From contig JANTQA010000023.1 in NCBI GenBank assembly GCA_027625915.1, forward strand, positions 11,408,001 to 11,472,000: DNA of 64,000 nucleotides, given 5' to 3'. Positions 46,276 through 64,000 of the stretch are shown here, piece by piece. The DNA is from Anaeramoeba flamelloides. Lineage: Eukaryota > Metamonada > Anaeramoebidae. The translations under genes were made by a program, and so were the position numbers. The notes below the pieces were generated by a model. The model worked only from the letters and a program-made list of their open reading frames with translations. It was not told where the DNA came from and made no database searches. Position 1 is the stretch's first letter; each line of letters starts with the position of its first letter.

Positions 46276-48549
46276 TTCTCAGAATTGAAATAATTTGTTT
46301 TTTTTTTTAATTAGATGCGATTATTCATTTTAATGATATCTAAAAAGTTCAAGTATTTGTTTTTTTTTTTTTTTTACTTATCTTTAACGTTTTTTTTTTA
46401 TCTTTTTCTTATCTTTAACGTTTCTTTAACTTTTTTTTTTTTACTTTATTGTAACTTATTTTTCTATTTATTCTTTTTTCTTTTGCTTTTAGATTGATAA
46501 TTATGCTATCAAAGATCATTTAATTTTTTTTAAAAGACAAAATTAAATATATTTTTATTTGCTTTTTCATTTTTTTATAGACTCGTTTTATAGATAGTTA
46601 TTTTTTTACATGAAATGATTTTTTTTTTTTTTTTTTTGATGTTAAATAAATTAGAAGATTTTTTGAGATCTTTTTCAATTCACGATAAAGTTTCAATAAA
46701 TAGGATGAATATTTTAAAACCTCGTCGATATTCCAAAAATCGCTATAATTGATGTTAATGCAACATTTGATACAAATTGTGATCTTCTGATACAATCTCG
46801 ATATTGCCTAGTCATTGTTACAAATATCTAAATTTCACAATAAAAAAATCTAATCGCAATAAAATAGTTCATGTATTTTCAGCTAATCCAATGATCTTTT
46901 TATCAAAAGAAATCGCAATATAATAGTTGATTACTTTAATATCTAATTCGAAAAGATGTTTACAAAGAAATTTTTATCTGATCAAAAAATAGATTAGGTG
47001 AAAAAAAGTTATTCTTTTAAAATATAATAAAAAAGATTCTTGATTCAATTGAGGATTAGATCAATCATTTTTTGTTGTATTTTCTTTTGATTTTGGTTGA
47101 CACACTTATCGATCCTTTGGCTCAACAAATGTAATAAAAAAGGCAAATAAATAGTTTCTCAGTCAACTTTGGTGTTATAAATTGAGTTGAGATAGAAGGC
47201 TAATAAAAGTATAAACAATTCATGCTACTCTTTAAAGAATATATTCTTTGGTTCAAAAATTTTCATTATTCTATTCATGTTTAAAGGGGGTGGTTTAACT
47301 TTTCAAAAGCTATCCAAATAACCTAGTCAGATGATCTCATATTATTAAGATTTTTTTTTACAATTGTTTTCTTCTTCTTCTTTTTCTTCTTCTTACATCT
47401 TTGTATTGTACAGAAAACGCAATTAGAGCCTGGAAGTTTTAAGTTTGATCAATCACCAATAAGAAGTCAAATTACTCTTTATTCTTTATTTATATTTAAA
47501 CTTGTGAAAGTAACAACTCGGTTGTAAGAAAAACCACATCTAATTTATATTCAAGTGTATTGTTGAAATGGGTAATTATTAGTTTGATCATAAAATTTGT
47601 TTGAGATTTTATTTTTTGTTAAAAAAAAAAAATGAATTGAAAAAAATTTTTTTTTCTCCACAAACAAACTCATGACCTTTATAAAAGTTTTCTATCTTTC
47701 AAAACTTTTGGACACTCGAAGACAATTCACAGCCCTTATAAACACTTTGAAACATTTTTAAAGGGAGTGGAGTGTAAAAGTCACAAGACTTTGTAAAAGT
47801 CAAGATATTTTTGTAAGGTGATTACAAGAAAATAATTTTTCATTTTTTCACAATAATTCTTTCATCATGATTATGTTGATTAATGTCCTGATTTTATGAT
47901 TTTTCGTGATAAAGTAGGACTAATCGCGATTTTTTTAATACTATCACGATTTTATTGTTAATATCATGATATTATATGTTATCATCAAAATCTCTAATTT
48001 TATTTATTTTTTCAAGAACTTTCTTTTGTAATTTATTATTTTTTTCGTTTTTTTTAAATTTTAAATATCCAAGTGTGAAAAAGTCTTCAAACCACTCTAA
48101 TCTCACTTTGTTAACCAGCAGGCATTTCGGTAACATCAATGATGGAAACTTGAGTTTTTTTTTTGATTGCTCAAGAAATATGTTCACACTAAATAAATTT
48201 TCAACCTTTTTTTTGTTTTTTTCCTTTTGCACTTATTTGTCATTATTATTAAAAAGTGTTGCGTTATTCGTACCATAATTCACTCTCATTCTGGTTATTC
48301 ATTCTATTGAAAAGTTCCACCTTCTTCAAAAAAATGAAAATTTCTTCTTTTCAAAAAAAGTCGAAGGTTCAAAAAAATACAAATGAAGAATAAAATATTA
48401 AGAATATAAAACAAGATTTCAAAACCAGTAAATTAAACTTTATTTCTTGGTTTTACCAAACAAACAAGTAACAAAATGGTATCTTTTTCTTCTAAATTGT
48501 GAAGAATAACAAAGTAAATAGTATTTAAGAAAGATATGAAGAAGATGAT
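46276..48549. other. Intergenic stretch between convergent genes
   Basis: No secure gene. A minus-strand open frame at 48232-47972 (EQSKKKLKFPSLMLPKCLLV, RLEWFEDFFTLGYLKF) has coding-like composition but no recognised family and an equally long frame opposite. Repeat R2 occupies about 46680-47000. Confidence 0.35.
46680..47000. repeat. Repeat R2, copy 1, with TCG(C)GATA words
   Basis: Words TCGTCGATATT, AATCGCTATAATTGATG, ATCTCGATATTGCCTAG, TAATCGCAATAAAATAG, AAATCGCAATATAATAG and GATCAAAAAATAGATTA. The same order and words occur at 63727-64000; a partial set (ATCGCGATT, TATCACGATT) lies at 47890-47980. Confidence 0.5.
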
Positions 48550-50303
<1,754 letters not shown>

Positions 50304-51459
50304 TTTTATTTTGAAAAAATATTAAAATGACAAGAATTAGAAAAAATGAAAAGTTAATTGTCGTTTAGAAATTTATTACTAATATTTTCGTTCCTTTTGG
50401 TCCAATTTCGTTCATTTTAGAGACTATTTTGTGTTCAAAAAATAATTAATTCTTCACAGTCAAATTTTTTTTATTAATATCGTCTGTTGTAATTAGTTGA
50501 AGTACTGACGGATTCAAGAAATTAGTATCGAATTTTCGTTAAACGATTTTTTCTATTTCTTCAAAAGCTGTTTATTTTTAGATCCAACAAAAATACATTT
50601 TAAAGAAAAGAATTTTGCAACTCTCCTTTTATTCAACTTGTTTTTGAGTATCATCACAGATTTGGAATTAAAAAGAGAGAAACAAAAAACTTTCCTCTCT
50701 CTCAATTTTGGAATTTTTAAAAAAACCAAGCGAAAAATCAGTGAATTGAATGTGTAAAAATAACAGATCAGCTGATTTAAATTGTATTTTTTTAACAATT
50801 GAAAAAGTATTGTTGTTCAAATAACTAATCAAGGTTCGACAACCCATGGTTCACTCTTAAAAGTGCTGTTTCTTTTTTTCGAGAGCACCTATAAATAAAG
50901 GGTTGGAGAAATGGGCAATTAAGAAAAGTGAACATGACATTGGTTTATTAAAGTTCTTTTCGTAGAAGCAATACTAAAAAGAAACGATCAACTCTAAAAT
51001 CGTTCACAAGAAATAAAAACCCATTTATAGACCTTTTTGATCATTCCTTTACCAAAATAATCTTGACTGTAAAAAGAATTCTGTGTTTCAAAACAAAAAA
51101 GCGTTTTTTTTCATTAGAGAAGAACTATACATTAATCGATTAGAAAACCAACAATAAACCCTGAAAAAATATGATTTTGATATCTTAAAGTTTTATTATT
51201 TATAAACTAATTCTACAAATGAAGGATAAAATTGGAAAATTTATCTCAAATGAACTAAAATAGCCATTATTCAAAAAAAGTGAAATACATTTTTGAAATA
51301 GGAACCTTCTTTGAATCACAGAAACCATAAAATTAAAACTAAGTTTTAGTATTAAAAGAAAAAATAAATAAATAAATAAATACGAAATGAAGTAAACAAC
51401 ACAATAACAACCTTTTTAATTCTATCTTTTAGCTAAGGTTTTTTATTGTATTGATCAAT
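50304..51459. other. Intergenic stretch upstream of the E2 gene
   Basis: No gene or repeat recognised. The E2 promoter should lie at its left edge; I see no defined element. Confidence 0.4.
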
Positions 51460-51591
51460 TACAGCCGTTTCAACTCAGGTGTGAATCGCACTCATTCGTT
51501 GAATGGTCGAGAAACATTTTAAATTGACTTGGAAGGTTTCCCAACCATTCAACAAATGAGTGCTATTCACACCTGAGTTGAAACAGCTGTA
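51460..51591. mobile_element. Miniature inverted-repeat element family G, 132 nt
   Basis: The left arm TACAGCCGTTTCAACTCAGG continues TGTGAATCGCACTCATTCGT; the right arm ends CCTGAGTTGAAACAGCTGTA. Arms of about 48 nt differ at few positions. TACAG...CTGTA ends resemble Tc1/mariner-type elements. Single copy in the window. Confidence 0.75.
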
Positions 51592-51962
51592 TTAAAAATT
51601 TGTTGAAAAAATTTCGTTTTTCTGAGAATCTCACAAACCACATCAACGATTTCGATAATGAAGGAGATTTAAAATTTTTTTATTGATTTCTATTGAAAAT
51701 AATATAATGGATTATTCTTTCAAGTTAATTTGTTTCTTCTTTATTTATTGATTTTTCTTTTCTTTTCTCAGTTTCTGTGATTTCTGTGATTTCTGTAGTT
51801 TCTTCTTTTTATTGATTTTAGTTTTCAGGTTTTATTAATGTTCCCAAAGAAAAACTGCGTTTAACTTTTTTACCCAGTTTAACTTTTTTTTCCCCATTAT
51901 TACACTTTTCCGGAAAAAATTTTTCTTAAAAAAAAAATAAAAAATTTTTGAAAAAATAAATA

Positions 51963-52455
51963 TATAGTAGGGAAAAAAATACCGGACAAGAAAAAAATCC
52001 CGGACAAGATTTTTAATTGTGAATATTAGTAAAAGTTTTGTCTAATTTCAATGAAATCCTTATTATAAATAACCAATTTTTTTATGAGTTTAGTAATAAA
52101 CCTACCTAAAGTTCATCAAAGTAAGGTGTCTCTAGAATACTTGAGTAATTGTTTGATAGCCTAATGTTGATCAACTTTTTTTGAAAAATAATCCAGTTTT
52201 ATTGAGGTTTACTTGAGTTTGGAAAATGATAATTTTTCTCCTTGTTTTTTGATTGGTTGAATGGTGTTTTGAACAAGTGTGATTTCATCAATCATCATTC
52301 TAATAAGTGGGGGGGTAATAATTGAAAAAGTTCGATTCTTAAAAAAAGGAATTTGATCGTAAATAGCTGAAATTACATAATAATTTTACTAATATTCACA
52401 ATTAAAAATCTTGTCAGGGATTTTTTTCATGTCCGGTATTTTTTTCACTGCTCTA
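51963..52455. mobile_element. Inverted-repeat element family D, copy 2 (493 nt)
   Basis: The left end TATAGTAGGGAAAAAAATAC, then CGGACAAGAAAAAAATCCC; the right end GTCCGGTATTTTTTTCACTG, then CTCTA. The centre matches 43011-43513, including the ATAAACCTACCTAAAGTTCAT block. Non-coding. Confidence 0.75.
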
Positions 52456-52491
52456 TTTTGAGAAAATTTTTCTATACAATTTTAAACTCAC

Positions 52492-53051
52492 TTAAGGTTT
52501 ACAATCCCTGAAACTGGAAAAAAGATTATCTTGTATTGGGTGTGTCAACTTGTTATTTTGGTTCTTAGCTGATCGATCCACAACTAAGTTTGGATCGTAT
52601 AGGTGGTTGAAAAATGCTATTTTTGTGATTTTATTTTTTTTTTTTCCGAAATCTGAATTGATGAGTCTAAGATTAATTAATTGGAAGATATTGAATTAGT
52701 AATTGGGTTTTTTGTTTTCTATGTTGAAATTTTTATTTACGCTTTGTATTATTTGATGCTTGTAAAAAAAATTTTTTTTATTTACTCCTAATTCTGTAAA
52801 AGGAAAATGATAATTTCATTTGACAACCCAAAAATTAACACTTTCAATTAAATTCCTTCCAATTAATTAATCTTAGACTCATCAATTCAGATTTTGGAAA
52901 AAAAAAAAATAAAATCACAAAAATAGCCTTTTTCAACCACCTATACGATCCAAACTTAGTTGTGGATCGATCAGCTAAGAACCAAAATAACAAGTTGACA
53001 CACCCAATACAAGATAATCTTTTTTCCAGTTTCAGGGATTGTAAACCTTAA
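52492..53051. mobile_element. Family C foldback element, 560 nt, near-perfect arms
   Basis: The left end TTAAGGTTTACAATCCCTGA and the right end TCAGGGATTGTAAACCTTAA are exact inverses, and pairing continues for about 200 nt per arm (GATCGATCCACAACTAAG against CTTAGTTGTGGATCGATC; AGTCTAAGATTAATTAATTG against its inverse). About 140 nt of unpaired AT-rich centre. Flanked by TTAA or TA. Eroded arms occur at 18964, 23859 and 37480. Confidence 0.8.
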
Positions 53052-54902
53052 AATATTAATGAACTAACATATATATTTTAATTAACCAGAAGTATACTTT
53101 TGTATTAAATACTATGTTTAACCAAAACAAATCATGCCCTTTTTTACCCTAACACCCTTTTTTTGACAACTATAAAACTTTCATAACTAATAGGTTAGAA
53201 TAATTATCAAATATATCAAGTGGTGTAGATCTGAAAAATATAGCATCATTTTTTATATTTTTTCTTATATTTTTTCTTGAGAAAAATAACGATTATATCT
53301 AGAGTTCTAATGATAAACTTTGATACCATTGAACTATTTGTAAAAGAAATAACACACCAGCCCAAAAAAAAAAAAAGCATATTTTTAAAAAGTGATATAA
53401 TGATGTATGATCTATTGAAAGACTTCATATACATTATATATTTAATCTTGACTATGATTTATGATGAATACTATCTTTTATCAACAGATTAAAATAATTT
53501 TTTTATTATTGTAAAAAGTTACTTATTTTTTTGATATTTCTTTTTCATTTTATTACAAATACCCACCAACCACAAAGTAACTATTAATAGTATATCTATT
53601 TCTCAGCAGATTAATAAATTTCCCTAGGCTATTATTACCTTTATCACAATTATAATGTTAAATTAAAAAAATAATTAGAGAAATAACTTTTGACGGGTCT
53701 TTTAAAAAACACAAAATAATGTAATAAAGAATAATAAATAATAAAAACAAAAAAAACTAAAAGAAAAACATTTTTTTTTTCAAAAATAAATTATTTTAAT
53801 ATGTTGAAAATTGAACCTATTCACTTTAACCAATATAAAATAACATTTTTTTAATGGAATAGTATCATTTTTATGGAAAGGTATAATTAAATCTCGAAAA
53901 ATTATATAAAAAAACAGGATTTATTAGATAATGAATTAAACCCAATTTATTATAAATTACCTATTTATGAATTACTTATATTTCAAATAATGGTATAAAA
54001 AAAATATTTCATCTGTCTTAAAAAAGCTTTGGATTTATACAAACAACCAGTAAAATAGCTGAGATAAAGGAACTTTTAATTTTATTACCACCCCCCAATT
54101 ATAATTCTCTTTTCGGACTATTAATACTTCCAGAAATGTAATTTTTCTTCTAAAACTTGAAGAAATTCTGTAGAAAAAAACCTTTTAAGGTATATATTTT
54201 CCCCATAGATTATAAAATCATCACCATAATATAAATAAACCCCCCATAATAATTTCTAATTGATATTTAATTGGATGTGAAAAGACGAAAAAAAAAAAAA
54301 AGAAAAGAAAAAAAGTGAATAAACGAATATTTTTTTTAGAAAAAGAAATTTAGAAAACAAAATCAATTTTTAAAATTATTAGTTCATATGGTTAACAAAA
54401 TAAATAATGAAAAAGAAATAAATAAAATTCAACTTCGAATAAACTAAAATGCAAATTAGTTTGTTGAATAACTCTTAAAAATTATTTCTATTTTTCAAAG
54501 TGAAAATTTCAATCAAATATAAACATGTTTTATATTATTTTCCCAGGTTGAATTTTCTTATTAATGAAAATAAGATCCTGAGAAAAAAAAGAAAAATAAA
54601 GATGATCTTTTGTCAATAATACAATACCAAACCATGAAATTATATATAACCTGACAATAAAAAAGAAAAATTAAGTGAAAATATTTAAAAAATAATGCAA
54701 AATATATCAAAAAAAAAATAATAACAACTAAAAAAACAGCACCGCAAACATCCTAAATACTTTTTAAACTAAATCAAATTAAACCAAATTATCATGAATC
54801 CAATTATGATTGTTCTCAATTATTTTTTTGTTGCACTTTTTTTTTTTTTTATTTTTGCAAACTGTTTTCTACAAACACTTCAAATCTAAAACGCATTTTA
54901 TA
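53052..54902. other. AT-rich intergenic stretch
   Basis: Nothing recognised beyond short overlapping open frames at 53246-53492, present on both strands and low in information. Confidence 0.4.
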
Positions 54903-55436
54903 TAAGCCCCATTCAAAAAATCTGAACACACCTAAAATCAAAAATAAGCAAAAAAAAAAAAAACAATTTATTACATTATTCCAAACCTAATATAAAAACA
55001 ACATTTCTGTAAATGAGTATTAATGTTTTTATAAGTAATAATTATAATCCAAACATAAGAAAAAAAATATAAAACGAAAAAATAAAAATTGGTGTATCCA
55101 AAATAATGAAAAAAGCTCAACAAAAAATGTATTAGTACAATTGTTGAAATTTCAATAACAAATGTTGATCGATCAAATGATACGATACTATCTACCGATT
55201 GTATTCGATTTTTCAATTTACCAAACTCAACAATAACCTTCTATCAACCATTAAAAAATAATTTCAAGATCCAACAAAACAGATTACTAACTGGAAAAAA
55301 AGGAAATGAAAACAAAACAAAGAATAAAAAAATGAAATCGTTAGTAAAATCAAAATTATTTCCTAATTGAATTTAAAATGTGTTTTTTATTCTTTCAACC
55401 TTTTAAAATGTGCCCAAATTTGTGGGACTTGGCTTA
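54903..55436 (+). mobile_element. Inverted-repeat element family B, copy 4 (534 nt)
   Basis: The ends TAAGCCCCATTCAAAAAATC and the right end GTGGGACTTGGCTTA are TA-bounded inverses. The interior is closely similar to copy 3 (24108-24635). Confidence 0.7.
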
Positions 55437-55458
55437 TTTATGACTTGATCGTAATAAT

Positions 55459-55465
<7 letters not shown>

Positions 55466-55511
<46 letters not shown>
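55466..55511. repeat. TA microsatellite
   Basis: About 46 nt of pure TA dinucleotides, 30 nt after family B copy 4. Confidence 0.9.
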
Positions 55512-55514
<3 letters not shown>

Positions 55515-55828
55515 TTTTTAACAAGAATAAATTATTAAATATGATTAAAAATTCACTTTTTTATAATTAAAAATATATAAAAATCTATTATTTTTAAAAA
55601 TTAAAAAAATTAACAAAACCAAAAACGTAAAAAAAAGTGAGTCACAATTAAATGGCTAATATTGATTTTTTATTACTGAACTTTCACTGTAAAAAGTTGA
55701 ATAAAAGATTTTCTGCTTACAATTAAATGAATTTTTAAATGCCTTAAATATCTCAATTTTCAAATGGTTATTTGATATTTTTGAAGATCTTTTTTTTTTT
55801 CAGAAGGATTTTTTATTAAAAAAAAAAG

Positions 55829-55859
<31 letters not shown>

Positions 55860-57110
55860 AAAAAGAAAAACAAAAATTTGAAAACAAAAAAAAGAGAAAA
55901 GCTAAAATTTTTAAAAAGAAGAAAAAAGAAAAAGAACTAAGATAAAGAAAATAGAAATTTAACTAAATTAAAATAAAAAATAGAATTTACAAAATTAGAA
56001 AACATCATTCTCAAACAAAAATTAAAAAAAAATATATTTATATGAATATGTGAATAAAAAAAATGTAATCACTTCGACTAAGATTATAAAATCAGCCTAA
56101 ATTATTGAAATATAAACTTTTTTTTGGTCAAAGTGATAAAGTTTTATTAAATAAATCGAAGATATTCTATGATTTTACCCCGGATTGTTTTGAAAATAAC
56201 ATTTTCAAGCTATAGATCATATCATTTTTTCTAATTTATACAACTTTTATTTTGTTATATTGATTTTTTTTTATTTTTTTTTTCTTTTTTCATTTTTTCT
56301 TTAAAAGTACATTTTAAAAAAGAAAAAAAAAAAAAAAATAGAAAACCCCAAATTAACTTTAAGAAAACCATGGCACTATAAATATTTTAATAATGTATAT
56401 ATATTTCAATTAAAAAAAATTATTGTCAAAAATTTTTATTTTCTAAAGTAATTGAGAAATTTTGTACTAAACATTTCAAGAGTGTGTACTAATTTGTTTA
56501 TGACATTTTATTTTTTTAAAAATTTATATTGTACCGGTTATTGTTTTTATGAATATCCACTCTACCCCAAAGTTTATTATTTTTCTTATTTATGAACAAT
56601 TTTAGTTTAAACAATTTTTATAAAAAAATTTTTTTTCATTATTGACTAGGTACATCTGAGTGAATGGATGTTAAGTTTATCTTTTTCCCCTCATTTTTCT
56701 TTTTCTTTTTTTAGTAAATTCGATTACCAAAAAAATTAAAATTTATCATTTACCAATTCTCAGATAGCATATACCACCATTTGAACACTAAATGGTATAA
56801 AACTGTTATCGATTTGCTTTTTATTATTTTTCTTTACAAATCAATTATTAGAATAAAAATGATTGAAATTTGTGATTTCTATTTAAATATTGATTCCTTT
56901 TTTTATACTATGTATTGAGTTAACAAAGAATCATTAATAAAGATTTCCGAATTAGAAAAAAAATGAAAATAACCAGAAAATTTATCCTGTTTAATTATCA
57001 AATGTCTGTAATACGTAGATCTTTTTTTTTTATAGATATTTTCAAAAATATAACAGCTGATTGGTTTATTACCGATTTGTAAAATACCACTTTATTTTAT
57101 AGTATATCAG
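55512..57110. other. AT-rich intergenic stretch
   Basis: Long A and T runs (for example 55821-55853, 56321-56338); no gene or repeat pair recognised. Confidence 0.4.
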
Positions 57111-57138
57111 ATGTTAGAAGACGAAAATGAAATATTGA

Positions 57139-57372
57139 CAACAAGGCAAAGAAATTGAATTGTTGAATATCCATATTGTAGAATTATTGACCTACACATT
57201 CTTTTTTCTGATCAATATTTTGGAAAATCCAAAATTGAATGCGGGTGATGAAAATTTGAAAGAAACAGACAACCAATTTAAAAATTTTTATTTACCAAAG
57301 AACCATAAAACTCCAATCCTCCAATTTGGGAAACAGTCCACAGTTGTCAAAAATATTAGTACCAGGAATTAA
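57139..57372 (+). CDS. Coding-like fragment of unknown protein
   Basis: Open frame with NPKLNAGDENLKETDNQFKN and FYLPKNHKTPILQFG, ending at TAA. An overlapping frame at 57111 starts ATG TTA GAA GAC (MLEDENEILTTRQR) and stops at once, so the two would need a join I cannot define. May be an exon or a decayed gene piece. Confidence 0.2.
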   Translation, partial: QQGKEIELLNIHIVELLTYTFFFLINILENPKLNAGDENLKETDNQFKNFYLPKNHKTPILQFGKQSTVVKNISTRN

Positions 57373-58659
57373 ATATATATATATATATATATTTATTGTT
57401 CCCGAATAACATTTAATTCGCTATCCAATAGTATATCCAATACCAAATAAATATTGAAGGTAAAATCATTGATATTTTGAGAAAATTTTCAATTATTAAT
57501 GGAATTTAGATTAAAATTTAATCATTATTTATTGTTCTATTTTTAAATAAATTTTGTTTTTTGAAAGGAAAAATATTCTGAAATATTGATTATTATTTTT
57601 TTTTTGAAAAATTTATATTTAATCGTTCCCCTTGATTTTCTTTTTGAATATGAGAACTATAAGAAACCAACAACATTTCCACTAATGGTTTATTCTACCT
57701 TTCTATTATCAGTTATCCTCTAAGCTTTCTAGAAAAAATAAATATGGTTTTTAATTAGATCACGGGTTTTAGATCTTTAGATTGGTTATGGTAATTATGG
57801 TATTTATTTTTTCTACTTTTTTCAAACTCTCACACCCTCGTTTTGATTAAATTTCACTCAAAGTATAACAGTTAGGAATTGCAACTATTTAGCATTAATT
57901 TTTATTTTGTAAAAGCTCAAAGGAATAATTGAAAAGTTTTTTGACACTTATTCCAAATAAAAGTTTTTTATGAAATTTAAAAAAATTTTTCATATTTTAA
58001 TTGAAAATTGGTACAGTTAATTTAACTTAAAAAAAGGAAAAATAGGATTTTGGTTATCCGTGTTCTCTGTAATTTCATAAATTTTGATGACTGCCTTAAT
58101 TTAACGAAAGTTTTACTAAAAATAATCATAAGAGAATCGTTGACAATAAATACAAATAGTTTTTTTTTCAAAAAATGTCTTTTGTTCTAATTGTTCTCAC
58201 CTTCAATGCAAAGATAGTAACCCCAATTCCAGATAATTTTACTTCCTTAATTATTACAGGTATTGATTCCATTGAACCCACACCATTAAATTTTCCACAA
58301 TATTGAAGGTTTACTTTGGAAAAACGAATAATATTTTTTAATTTTTTGATTCAAATTTTTTGTTAATTCTTGAATCTTTGAAGAACAAAAGAAGCACAAT
58401 TAAAAATTAATAATACAATACCTTAATTTTCGTTTTTGAATTCCGATTGAGCACTGTCTCATTTTTTTTTTTTTGATAGAAAAAACAAAACAAAAAGAAA
58501 AAAACAAAACAAAAAGAAAAAAACAAAACAAAAAGAAAAAATCAAAAAAAAAGATTTTCAAAAATTTGTTGAATGGCTTTTTGAGTATTTTTTTTTTTAT
58601 TTCAACAACAAACCACTTTGAAACAAAAAGGAAATTTCCAATCTTCAAGCCAACACACA
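57373..58659. other. Intergenic stretch upstream of the FHA-AAA gene
   Basis: TA microsatellite at 57371-57391. A 43-codon ATG frame at 58175-58306 (MSFVLIVLTFNAKIVTPIPD) is better than random but too short to call. Just upstream of the next gene lies a tandem AAACAAAACAAAAAGAAAA repeat (58486-58540). Confidence 0.4.
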
Positions 58660-62874
<4,215 letters not shown>

Positions 62875-63726
62875 AGGATTATTTTGAGTACAAAGGAAAA
62901 AAATCTGTTTTTTTAAAAATCATTTATTTAAAAGTCTTTTAAAAGAAAGAAAAAACATCAATCTATTTTACGAAGCAAATGATTCAAAAATTCAGAGAAT
63001 TAAAAAAGGGGTATTAAAAATAGCGAACAAATTCATCATTGCAAGATTTATTAATTTTGGAAGAAATTTTCAAACACAAAAAAACGCAAGTTGAAATTTT
63101 TTTTAAACGAAACGAAACGAAAAGAAAAGAAAAGAAAAGAAAAGAAATTTTAGTTCGTAAATGAAAAATTTAAGAGCAAATTTTTTTTTTTTTTTTAGAA
63201 ACTGAATAGAATGACATGAATTTATTTTGCACCTATAGGCATTCCAATAAAAAAAATTCAAAAACAATTATGTATCAAAAATAAATAGTAAAAAATAAAA
63301 AAGCAAAAAGTGTGGGGGAAAATAATTAATTTTATTGAACGGGTCAAAATCTAATTTATTTGGAATTTCAAGTGTTTGTTATTCCATTCCAAGTAACTTT
63401 TGTTTTTTCATCGACATCTTTCAATGAAATTTTTTTCAATATTTGTTTTGATTTTTTTTCCTAATTTCTTTGAAAAAGAACTTTTCAAAAAAGTGAAAAT
63501 ATAAAAAAAAAATGCAAAACTCCCGAGTTTTTGTTTTTATACCTACACAGACACTTTAAACATTTTATAAATTTTTTCATTTTTATTCAAAAAATTTTAA
63601 TTATTTTAATAATAATACATATTAAATTGTTTTGATTAAAATAAAATAAAATGATTTATTTATCACCAACAACCTTTTTGAAAATAATTATGTAGTATTA
63701 ACATGAGAGGTTTTGATGATATCTAT
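62875..63726. other. Intergenic stretch downstream of the FHA-AAA gene
   Basis: Short AACGA/AAAGA pentamer repeats at 63107-63147. No gene seen. Confidence 0.4.
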
Positions 63727-64000
63727 GCTTAATTCACGATAAAGTTATAAAAATCTATGATAATATATCAAATCGCGATATATTAGAAAAATCTAGATAT
63801 TCAATATTATCGTGCTAATATGACAAATCGCGTCATTAATATTAAAAATCGGGATAATTATTTAAAAATGGTGATAAATGCCAAAATATAGCGATTAAAA
63901 AGTAATCGCGATATAATAGTTGATGGGTTTTTGGGCTAATTCAACAATATTTTAACAAATGAATTTTTTTTTGATCAAAAAATAGATTATTTGATTAAAA
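63727..64000. repeat. Repeat R2, copy 2, cut by the window edge
   Basis: AAATCGCGATATATTAG, ATTATCGTGCTAATATG, CAAATCGCGTCATTA, AATCGGGATAATT, GTAATCGCGATATAATAG, then GATCAAAAAATAGATTA, matching 46680-47000 in order. The repeat continues past the window. Confidence 0.5.

Noticed and set aside
53246-53492. Two overlapping small frames on opposite strands
   Set aside because: Low information, no family, no splice context.
58014-58125. Possible very old family A copy (TACAGTTAATTTAACTT)
   Set aside because: Only scattered words match and no opposing end is present.

Overview
The window is about 80 percent A+T. It holds spliceosomal introns with GT-AG borders, proteins with long Asn, Gln and Lys/Glu tracts, and the standard genetic code: recognisable genes end at TAA, and no TAA or TAG is needed as sense. 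This fits a free-living, AT-rich unicellular eukaryote such as an Anaeramoeba-like or amoebozoan protist. The species is an inference; nothing here fixes it.

Host genes, left to right: the last two exons of an unidentified gene (173-939, +); a NEDD8-like modifier (6241-6647, +); a possible exon of an unknown acidic protein (11434-11802, +); a seven-exon PQ-loop (SLC66A1/Ypq1-type) lysosomal transporter on the minus strand (18739 down to 12031) whose fourth intron is about 5 kb and full of inverted-repeat elements; an NT-C2 plus dilute (DIL) domain protein (37894-40738, +) whose frame changes once in an A-rich run; a nucleoporin with LF/FG repeats and a RanBP1 domain (44163-46275, +); a five-exon ubiquitin-conjugating E2 of UBE2E type (50303 down to 48550, -); and a 1404-residue FHA plus AAA ATPase like the plant FHA-AAA family (58660-62874, +).

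The region 22.5-36.5 kb is the striking part. It holds about twenty copies of a near-perfect 200 bp palindrome with ends TACAGTCAG...CTGACTGTA, a Tc1/mariner-type miniature inverted-repeat element with TA target duplication. Copies lie inside older copies of themselves. Others lie inside two coding regions: a minus-strand gene with an Ulp1/SENP (C48) peptidase motif, and an unrecognised plus-strand gene. At seven sites the flanking open frames are in register if the element and one TA are left out.

Several other inverted-repeat families (about 75 to 710 bp, nearly all TA-bounded) are scattered through the window: at 15.7, 21.1, 24.1 and 54.9 kb; at 43.0 and 52.0 kb; at 52.5 kb; at 3.6 and 16.7 kb; at 40.9 kb; and at 51.5 kb. 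A 0.5 kb piece of the first gene recurs inverted at 21.7-22.2 kb. No transposase gene was seen.

Four genes belong to ubiquitin-like or protein-remodelling chemistry: NEDD8-like, E2, C48 fragment and AAA. Nothing in the sequence shows that they act together. Two show odd key residues: the NEDD8-like protein ends in a single Gly, and the AAA Walker B motif reads Asp-Gly instead of Asp-Glu.
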